Positions 61,001 to 64,000 of a stretch of DNA of 64,000 bases are shown piece after piece (positions within the stretch are counted from its first letter, which is position 1; each line of letters begins with the position of its first letter). Source of the DNA: Caecitellus pseudoparvulus (taxonomy: Eukaryota; Bigyra: Bicosoecida). The stretch covers positions 248,001 to 312,000 of the forward strand of contig CBFFRQ010000053.1 of assembly GCA_965644315.1 (NCBI GenBank), in the 5' to 3' direction. A program made the position numbers and the translations under genes. The notes under the pieces are model-generated. The model ran no database searches and was not told where the DNA came from. It saw nothing but the letters and a program-made list of their open reading frames with translations.

Positions 61001-64000
61001 CTGCCCCGAGGTTGCTTTGAAACGCACCCACGGTGTTTCCACGCAAGCACGCTGGTGAATAAGCATGTTCGCGCCAAGGTCGCTCAGGAAAGCCGAAGCA
61101 ATTAGAGTGTCGGCGTCGTCAGCAGCAGGCGCACTCGAAGTGAGGCCAAAGTGCTGCATGCTCGCCGACACGGCTATCAAAGCAGCCGAGTTTGAGGCGT
61201 TTCGCAGTCGGGCAAAGCGCTCCTGCTCCTCGTGGCCACGGGTGAGTGTGCGATGGTGGAGTGCGTAGTGAAGGGGTCTGGGAAGGCGCACCCGCTGTTG
61301 CTCCGGTAACCATGACTCCGGGTTGGCTCTCCAAGGACGTGGGAGGGTAATGGCGCTGGCGGCAATGAGCGTCCCCCGCTCGCCATCACCTGGACCAGGG
61401 TTTGCAAACCGAGGCACCGGCTCCGTGCTGGGTTGCAGAGCGAAGGCTTCGTCCGGGGGCAGTTGCAGGGCACCCGCATCTGAACGTGCGAGGTTGCTCC
61501 GCCTTGACCCGGCGCCCAACTGGTCGTGCTGAACAGCTGACAAAACGACAGCACCTGTGGCACGTGTGGCAGCTTGAGCAACACCCTCTGACGCACTGCT
61601 TTGCCCACGGTCTCTTGCAGAAGGTCGTGCCTCAGCCCGGGAAGCTCTGGAGGGGCCCTGCTCCGACCCTGACTGAGAGCCCAAATGTGGCCTGGACAGC
61701 AAGCGGCGATCCAAGAATGCCAGAGTTGTACCTTGGAGATCCTCTGACATGAGGGGTATTCTGTGGTCAACCCAAGCAGCAATCAGGGCCCCAGCCATGG
61801 ACACTGTCGGAGAAGCATCCACTTGAAGCGGAACTCCACGCCAAGCGTGGGATGCCTCGATGCTGGAGATGAAACTCGGGCGCGGTGCAGGTACTGCCTT
61901 GGACAGCCGGCAGAGCAATGCTGATGGGAAGTACACCCTGCTAGACCAGTGTGGCTGCGCGATTTCGCAGGGTCGAAGTGCAGGTGCCAGGTCCAGCAAC
62001 GGAGCAGGGAGCCCGTGCAGCCGCAGACGTGTGCCGGTGGAATTTAGCACCACGGCTGCACGACCAAAACCTCCGCGGCCCGCTGGGAGGTGTGTCCCTG
62101 GCACGTCACCACGAGCAATGTCGGGGTCCGAGCATGCTCTGAAGACGGCAGCGACGGCTCCCTGAGCTGCCGCAGGGGAACTTTCTTGGCCCTGTACCTC
62201 GAGGAAAGGCATGCTTGGCAGGGCATTGCCCTGGGCCTCTCCCACGCCACTGCTCCCTGGTCCAGCGTGGCACACGACGACAGGAGACTCAGCCTCACAA
62301 TGAACAAGCGGGGCGATGCCGAGGCTGGCTGTGCGGGCATATGGCAGCAATGCGGTCGTACCTGATGCAGCTGGAGTCAGTGGGTCAGCCCAGCATGGGA
62401 GAGGCTGCGGCTGTATCCCCCTTGTTGCAGGGTACACTGCCTCGAGCAGCACTGAGGAGACACCCAAAGCAACGCTCAGGTCGCCTGGGGTAGTCGGACA
62501 CCGCGCAGCGGCAGCGGACACCGGGGCATGTTCCAGGGCAGTGTGCAAGGAATCTGCCACCGCCTCGACGTCTACAGTTTCGGAGCCTGAAGCCACGGCG
62601 GCCGCTCGCCGCAAGAGCTCCTTGGCCACCACACTTGCGTGGCTTGCGTCTACAGGGGCTGGCCCAAAGCCGTCCCAGGCCGAGTTGGCCAATTTGAGCA
62701 TAGCTTGCAAGTGGGTCGAAGGCAGCGTCGACAGCAGTGGGTGCAGCAGGACAGGAAGAAGCTCCCCCAGCAGCGTGTGAAGGTTTGCAGTCAACAAAGC
62801 AGGTAGATCAAAGGAGGGCACGACACCTGCGTCTCCCGACGCTCCCAGCTGCTCATACACATCTGGCGGCGTGCCATCCTGCACGGCATCTGCCACTTGG
62901 TACGGCCCATCGCCCTGCCGCTGCGACCGTGACGGGCTCGGGCGTGCAACTGTAGCAACTGACTCCACATTGCGTCGGAAGGCTGAGAGCTGCTGCCCCA
63001 GCGCAGAAGGGCGCAGAGCCCTACCCTCAAGCGGTGTTGGCGGCGCAGAAACCGGCCTGTCAGCATCCCTCCCAGGCCGTTCGTATGCCAATGGGTCAGT
63101 CATCATGTTCAGCGTCTGAACGACCAGGTGGGCATTGGTGTGCACTTCCATCCGCACCCCAGCTGCCAAGAATCCCTGCCATGCCTCACCTGGCCTTGCT
63201 TGCAGGGGGGGGCGGTCTTGGGGGGGGGGGGAGAACTCACGGGGCGCTGCACCTGTCGGAAACTCCAGCTCTGTTTGTTCGGCAAGCCCCCTTTCCTCCT
63301 GTACAGTCTCAGACACATGCTGCAAGAGGCTGTGCAGCGACGCGACCCCCGTGTCTGCGACGACTGGCGATCCTTCAGCCATGCCAAGCGTCAAAGCCGC
63401 ACGGACGCAGGCGAACAGTCGCTGGGACGTGCCACTGCGCGCCATCTGCCAAAGCAGCAACTCGCTCGTGCCCACATGCTGAGAAACAGGCGTGCGGGAG
63501 GTGGTGCTGCCGCTAAAGCGGGCCGCAGTGCCACATAGAGGCTCCATGAGTGTTGCATCGCCAACAGACTGCGAAGCTGGTGGGCTCTCGGTCCCAGGAA
63601 CTTTGGATCCAGGATCAGCGACAGACAAAATCGTGACGATGCACCAAAAGAGCCAGTGAAGGTACTGCATGCGGCTGATGTCCAGCAAACCCCTTCGGGC
63701 AGCTGCAACAGCATCGCGCCCGAATGCTTCCTCGATGTCGGCTTCAGATGCGCCTTGAAGGAAAGCAAACAGGGACTCAACAGTGCCTGTGCCGGTGTTG
63801 AACGTTGTAGCGGGGGGCAAGAGGGCTGAGCGGTCACCAAAAGGCAAGCCTGCCCGGTGCTGCAGAACCTCCATAGCACTGCGTGGCAAAGGGTGCAGTC
63901 CAAGCCGCGCGGCATCCGGATGAAAGCCCAGCTCATCAGGGCATGTTGTCATGGGGTTCTCGCCAGTGTACGCAAATGTTGGCGCTGTAGGCTGCGAAGG
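46094..64000 (-). CDS. Giant HECT-type E3 ubiquitin ligase, UPL1/TOM1/HUWE1 class (5' end outside window)
   Basis: One uninterrupted frame covers at least 5968 codons and stays open to the window edge; the ATG at 63952 is probably internal. The C-terminus is a HECT domain that transfers ubiquitin: FGPISVTFLGEEGVDAGGL, AGRLVGKAVLDGELLDVHF, PGGEDMDVTDAN, and the catalytic cysteine in ASHTCFNQLDLP at codon 5919 counted from 63952, 33 residues from the end. The closing EGSEGFGMA matches plant UPL1/UPL2. Other visible parts: acidic tracts near 2640-2660 and 2830; ubiquitin-binding-motif-like helices (VETLPPDMDAAVLATLP and LSPEQVSALPRQLQAE) near 3880-3980; and a possible zinc finger CPIC...HLKVRH near 4955-4982. 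Helical repeat sequence fills much of the rest. DUF908/DUF913-type N-terminal domains, if present, lie beyond the window. Confidence 0.92.
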   Translation of the reverse strand, partial: PSQPTAPTFAYTGENPMTTCPDELGFHPDAARLGLHPLPRSAMEVLQHRAGLPFGDRSALLPPATTFNTGTGTVESLFAFLQGASEADIEEAFGRDAVAAARRGLLDISRMQYLHWLFWCIVTILSVADPGSKVPGTESPPASQSVGDATLMEPLCGTAARFSGSTTSRTPVSQHVGTSELLLWQMARSGTSQRLFACVRAALTLGMAEGSPVVADTGVASLHSLLQHVSETVQEERGLAEQTELEFPTGAAPREFSPPPQDRPPLQARPGEAWQGFLAAGVRMEVHTNAHLVVQTLNMMTDPLAYERPGRDADRPVSAPPTPLEGRALRPSALGQQLSAFRRNVESVATVARPSPSRSQRQGDGPYQVADAVQDGTPPDVYEQLGASGDAGVVPSFDLPALLTANLHTLLGELLPVLLHPLLSTLPSTHLQAMLKLANSAWDGFGPAPVDASHASVVAKELLRRAAAVASGSETVDVEAVADSLHTALEHAPVSAAAARCPTTPGDLSVALGVSSVLLEAVYPATRGIQPQPLPCWADPLTPAASGTTALLPYARTASLGIAPLVHCEAESPVVVCHAGPGSSGVGEAQGNALPSMPFLEVQGQESSPAAAQGAVAAVFRACSDPDIARGDVPGTHLPAGRGGFGRAAVVLNSTGTRLRLHGLPAPLLDLAPALRPCEIAQPHWSSRVYFPSALLCRLSKAVPAPRPSFISSIEASHAWRGVPLQVDASPTVSMAGALIAAWVDHRIPLMSEDLQGTTLAFLDRRLLSRPHLGSQSGSEQGPSRASRAEARPSARDRGQSSASEGVAQAATRATGAVVLSAVQHDQLGAGSRRSNLARSDAGALQLPPDEAFALQPSTEPVPRFANPGPGDGERGTLIAASAITLPRPWRANPESWLPEQQRVRLPRPLHYALHHRTLTRGHEEQERFARLRNASNSAALIAVSASMQHFGLTSSAPAADDADTLIASAFLSDLGANMLIHQRACVETPWVRFKATSGQVLRWTAHPAREPQQQGVRLPIAPRSSPRARSQQVILGSDVSMRDVGDPMIERTLQAGLRSMLQAHLQPEWGSAAPGRTSPSPTPSLHQAATTERGHRFYGLQLRPRVEERSTHRRHVFDVLAAWSDSPGPVFNVSANSNVNSARGSRPRRVAAGGAPPLDVTNLEGTLSPAAPPPDAPSVMQQPDFLADGVYEPTCGEQFLLCPAPVLSRQETHSLDEAAGQALVQRFSTVRQVIAAVRTLTPSIATRLLLSASHAGPREPSQTKPDGPPSPPLATVLRSISIPPSASKSNAGAPNAPLPQYLHHAGRALLQLLLPRPVSAFRSLVGSLPFSVFEALQLPLPAALQPASHTMVASRATMSQWLCSAVAAACGAFVKCVHDAVEGGSAAPLEDSLFSQSSSALANLCAVLSSILFVDTESRVFASRCQVAIASPSGSTLHTNVSTALLHALTAVLSVSECSHPRIPVDYLPCNLGGDGVHGERESGLPSAPTWWTKWPAFVTPAVAVLDLLVQVRLPLQGTPVKVAVQHTMQASQQGDAEDAFLSSIVALAHSLNDCSLLSQGQVISSSRVAAGLLRMRCITPSAAAAVLSLVKHLIRRRTGALAFVAAGGVPALLSLPSESDFAGQAKHCASILKRVCDDHVSFLKRCEQDITMKVSQYMRRHNATPSGLPASGPARQVGGRRRGRGERDEASANRTSSSVTVSPAQQAAESHPRQDSPGILTMRQFLKLVAPVAVRDPGLFSLAVCIRLSCWTAMHGGEEEVYVAIRPQPQALALRSRMLQLLRSVSEGRIRVRSSWHADACPISEDTPAAQAALDARLLSKFPLELWYARGADMGRPAAPGPSWHSPLPAPASSSSVLFVPLVGGMTGSQLLPAASAEALARSAPSAVLPLSHMSSQASMMTYATHALFSCVLQGVLSWRAAAPDDQPHPVRMFSTQDPALAGSAWALTPARCVQVLTEVLNSFRPDTPFSLRPDEGSATQWGALLRADSSGRVDFTPLLAFFPESHPLVDSAWRLLAVCAAQADLPPFCMNSSAGDQPSKHGKATAKARTSPPSPPATVDLPLPDGVSMTGVPGRLRAYPFRDPVPSPARMAALTAGLDAARRNHAKCMAQGAAAGSPPSPMLVPTRKLQGTLAALGVGLVDGFTEYLAGANPALTTILSTVLPAFGWDDIGLLGCAPADAVSPQWPLPRAASFEQVTHSTVYNAQVQQVARARASWHICHSQATSSMAEGMLLAFARLSDLHAVLLLDHILRQLAVWARWGELKQEELVQKMMEAMPALHIPPAYLHASLRAAGVKALCNLAKAVLTDVPLKLESSSVGHRNIGRSLAALFATSNAEVNLALMPSGSLAVPPGGTVSPLASLSRVWQSPQYLPAEAHARGALSMLMSLIPTIEPDLPEAPEALSAVTGLLATLTATLQKSTKAQTLQVEPHSRLGLYNAAQFVQSLLSADVCQVDAETQKLFHAAPSGQQGLLALTSMVAACLAAAATSNVVDLPSVAHARVRSRALRVPQTEPRKGHGAARKRRRSAPLRQHHSPEDARAGHTLTPTGTSRDSNRHSAAPKVESGLPQTHAFPAALSNLGTGEAGASPPGSSGLGSVALRRADSADSVAFSVGQHDESDAEAEEDDARLGSERPNAAQAFPDSAQTTGEGADDADSEDEDDEGGDDVLVEALSDDDDLQLQQPGPDAVMMTSGDGEEPEVRRPRNVGFFRLGEGDSDDESTGGLQAVLRESGGGFGTSTHASQPGASAEDGTVTGTVVIEVSDPATGSTAEVTSGAVDTAPVVARVLGGAAGQAFVNHLLGSLGFSQLEAVLGGDLSEDGWSADGTRSEPGSGAESESSDSDSDSGLGSGSDSGSGSLAESPTLLVPLHQASLQDDPEHKEEDSDLVLEREVREHTSPPEEPAFSVVMRPFVASASQQARAQPGSSPQSGPGSDVRSLDPSPEPSSNAPGVSESRVPSPLTLGAAASPVAIDEGPTAGGVPPDSFAGLLGGDNVLSEAAARNSAGTAGGPHPASSQHSSQPVGSVTRLSFGSAQQPPDGVPTMLSLDAFRVGGLSSGVHDGPPQPNLNRGPPLRQILSATDLEAAPPSNEVGIASAPQHHAPTHERAGSSAAREPMQAHRGPQQPPGSLSSSALWPGLLPASMHSRQFSQPDEDEADDMHYGTRASGRLSPEARQSAASTTSNPLQSFMANVMDHMREIRSSPEFSQSAGSSQGQRPARLAMALASNPHLRMMSSGSLQRVQLTLLAEDDSTFRALRQRRAASGRSASASADAASVAGSAAGDILGQGDGDGGSTAMSAVPGDGEWGDIFMPGENVRQRTRRRGNSSRRRRGTQRAGIQLSDVWQAMGQGLPGAPERGTGITARRGSSSDAAPGSADGGTAAVERATAALRVPAMWSGASAEIGLRGDLLHLRGPTSSFQEAPSSGPSLGIFTSSAAQSMLSRGVETHHSAIAVLNRVRAEHGSEAAQDAVVAASSSVLPVFGLTLAAADSPQRHGTLSGSVHTARTSGATSFLGSHSRVVPALAALVLPSGYPGTSTGGGSLTASRRWSQELLATTPLVPVGGVLLMPPLREFGPLGLPTVSNASAARQGSNRVFISGDEEALGLLVHECLPGWLEHRFLRLLSQSGFTGAAFPHGQVPGSLALPRIEVGSDSALRVAGSEARRPGSWPSPRIGSADCDMPVLGSGSTWHMVRVRGPRVGAALSRVNSLTDGLQPDVAAGVSPSQSFASGLTTALAAAALAVPPSWYTFASTPHAAFLSSHHVEGLPPVPLPSPTPLSTSPLVRGSGVVEEEASSGPRPVKLPAPLESASTEQGAPPSPAGSTPPQAEPARLTARAGAPASTAQTGRGSAATQVMQIAGQLQDGHSGRGELGTMAGTATGGATQQAPSIPARVLSAMQQVGVETLPPDMDAAVLATLPDAVLVETLSALPGQQTEARPSGGATGEQGTAEVLMLLESVGQDARADVLLNLSPEQVSALPRQLQAEAESVRTSAALAASSRMAQAAAWQGSQGVAAGHAGSGSSGAPAPQHDILARHRLPQGGAAASPGASVAELPLPIPGVGDASLPVAVATTLGRMHRMVVAAAGHEVLNSAGAEGGPVWRQFSQTLAKCVRAVSAAGRNPTLSVPREVSQLSVQDAEAVLLPGAAELLTDAWEARDGSEAPAGAYVAHARIDTMQGMSMLGSRGSSEHEYDPLGLASTFGSDHDQVSGARSSGSVSQPNLRGVVRITDLTSEAGSGVNDPPLHALTQQQGGGVTNGVVPGFFPKLANGPRFGRVQRGPDYRNDSVPLGFDTETPRAYAWDAPTLQDVVPTVPMPARGRFPMLVLTDSRRSASDDVAGSLLVHGVSVTNISALLGLLFQPGAARAGMYEQVLTSLVAAPGAAVTVVDLLCSVLEGLPAALAAVHVKDPLHPMARAAHVLRAAKLVPPSHDEVQVAAATAAALQSGSSMPSSLVGKQPSAGVDSGSLLASVSYSTQPRYFTVTVAERALALLRALIHATPFSVAALLEGRWRRPAAAAVTAALTRSGGLPSPVTLPVPRSGGVKRPIAGHTTSPSLGSSPASPALREGVRPRSILQHMWSSDASGLDRLLQCLAEAPFSHSTEASEALLEAVNWALRPLEWLALDAANRRAHRVRSFLHVAALRHVVSVVCRRIASTGATGKSLGGVPLFTLLPSEMFTLRAALVHMSNTGVRIPLDLLPTLRLLARSMVVQDAKACGVGLESLGPAPEDMGTGDLRFTFFPPGHMSSAIAAAQRWRHLLFEMGAPLAEMKAPTRPPPPITPQSSGGDIQQVDPTPMLRSESAQYGMHVAGRGGEDFGAPIAGASATSLGRLLATVDGSQSRTGSAAPVLPSVHELVGSVANRQQVDVSALATRQSGASANAVTTPDARPCPVSASTGPQDRDRSEVVVSASGMPRMWWEPKQGYTNPLLDVSGDSSANLAKVHLGRGELIRHAMRHHLNGSAARVVCPICSAMPGGDPSYRSQNFIGHLKVRHPESLLHAGFGSAMLPSEMRELRAHITAKQTRRPSAAPPAVEQCLPPVDISSFPRSSALGRRAPDSGILVCPPLVSADAARALVMSLLQPGCNSKRATGRVIRALRLLCIVPGNKRRVMACISKAVEAAARGALLHLGRLSETIAVASASGGAVTMKTWASQSATTPGITLQALLQTLRVLVPLRVPSVTLPRSAVMPATDATADTSFIQIPMAAHAAVDVPDLSAAEDSSPPSEVSASWNVDIQGQHKFADVARELVNNADPALPPIATSLPPAGPWLARAESRFLGGIEMVSEAAVRDAVSCELAPLTSAPSTPHPSVPLEVSGVLNAQLSALLEPTWDALADALQATGKFLSKGGSGAETDDGDDAEGEAASSGEVRVRFGQATTAPPQLGMGAVAQRRPMHPGRRRSQSEDMEAFLAGGQFAAFGAEGAAGATPMLGSMAAPMSSSGSSGADDAEAEDDQGDVTDGKVTLPRHVFDRFLPLVRAFFLSHPVLDTGEEDEEDAAEGSATTPQAKSSASSRQAPARVVKVNAAMMRQQRVTRRRLASFTERTAEVLNGMLRVMPALLSSDFATLVQVPSCRVFLDFDNKRTYFRQRMAEVRKQKGSSRGVQLRVNRSRVFEDTFSDLRSRSAADMFGPISVTFLGEEGVDAGGLRREWYALMAREMMDPNKALFIPSADGGTFQPNPQSWVNEDHLAYFQLAGRLVGKAVLDGELLDVHFTRSFYKHMLGVPITFHDLEGIDPEYYKNLVNVLNMSIDDLYLGLTFSMSVDHFGDKRTVELLPGGEDMDVTDANKMQYVELLTQHKMTFAIQRQIDAFLSSFHELVPYHLISIFSESELELLVSGLPKIDMADLQENTEYVGFSPQDPVIKWLWAFLSNLNDQDKARFIMFVTGSSKVPLEGFGALQGMRGLQKFNIHRMSGATDARLPASHTCFNQLDLPQYSSEDVLQSRLLTAIREGSEGFGMA

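Noticed and set aside
63218-63235. Long G run that might mark a sequencing frameshift in the HECT gene
   Set aside because: The frame continues intact on both sides and the run encodes a plausible proline stretch.
1-64000. Bacterial or viral origin for part of the window
   Set aside because: Genes throughout carry spliceosomal introns or eukaryote-only families, composition is uniform, and no phage, viral or transposase gene is seen.

Overview
This window is eukaryotic nuclear DNA from a GC-rich, gene-dense, intron-poor unicellular organism, most likely a ciliated microalga or related protist. The reasons are: spliceosomal introns of mostly 63-140 nt with GTGCGT or GTGAGT donors and GCAG acceptors; nucleus-encoded cytosolic ribosomal protein, RNA polymerase II and nucleolar proteins; mitochondrial-type presequences; a plant-type (CYP74-like) P450 joined to a lipoxygenase; and several genes whose families work in cilia. 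I cannot fix the lineage: a green alga, a haptophyte or another microalga would all fit. All exon structures are my own reading of splice sites and reading frames, without transcript evidence.

Layout. Positions 1-8450 hold the 3' end of an RBM28/Nop4-like RNA-binding protein, a mitochondrial-type EF-hand protein, and on the minus strand a 1713-residue coiled-coil protein with WW and J domains. Positions 8551-16004 hold NOC2, a membrane-inserted alpha/beta hydrolase, an unrecognised 821-residue protein and a mitochondrial rhomboid protease. Positions 16295-25170 hold a Tubby-like protein, a PAS-domain protein, ribosomal protein S3, a malic enzyme, RPB3 and an ADP-ribosylglycohydrolase-family protein. 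Positions 25632-32986 hold a possible AAA-N-like protein, a membrane-anchored cyclophilin, a long coiled-coil protein with a QRICH2-like (DUF4795-like) patch, and an ARL2BP-like BART protein. Positions 33274-43535 are four minus-strand genes: a P450-transmembrane-lipoxygenase fusion, a two-pass membrane protein, a bromodomain-PHD protein and a PDE6D homologue. A divergent promoter then separates PDE6D from a MORN-repeat protein. From 46094 to the window edge runs a single minus-strand open frame of almost 18 kb for a giant HECT ubiquitin ligase of the UPL1/TOM1/HUWE1 type, whose N-terminus lies outside the window.

How genes may work together. RBM28/Nop4, NOC2 and RPS3 belong to ribosome biogenesis and translation. 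Tubby, the BART protein, PDE6D, the QRICH2-like protein and the MORN protein all come from families that are mostly ciliary or that traffic lipidated and membrane cargo; in animals PDE6D and ARL2BP both partner ARL2/ARL3 GTPases. The most unusual gene is the P450-lipoxygenase fusion. If active, one membrane-bound polypeptide would make a fatty-acid hydroperoxide and convert it to an oxylipin.

A 12-base motif (CCAACTTCCGCA and close variants) recurs near the 5' ends of about ten of the 22 genes and looks like a core-promoter or 5'-leader element. I found no tRNA, rRNA, CRISPR array, transposon or viral gene.
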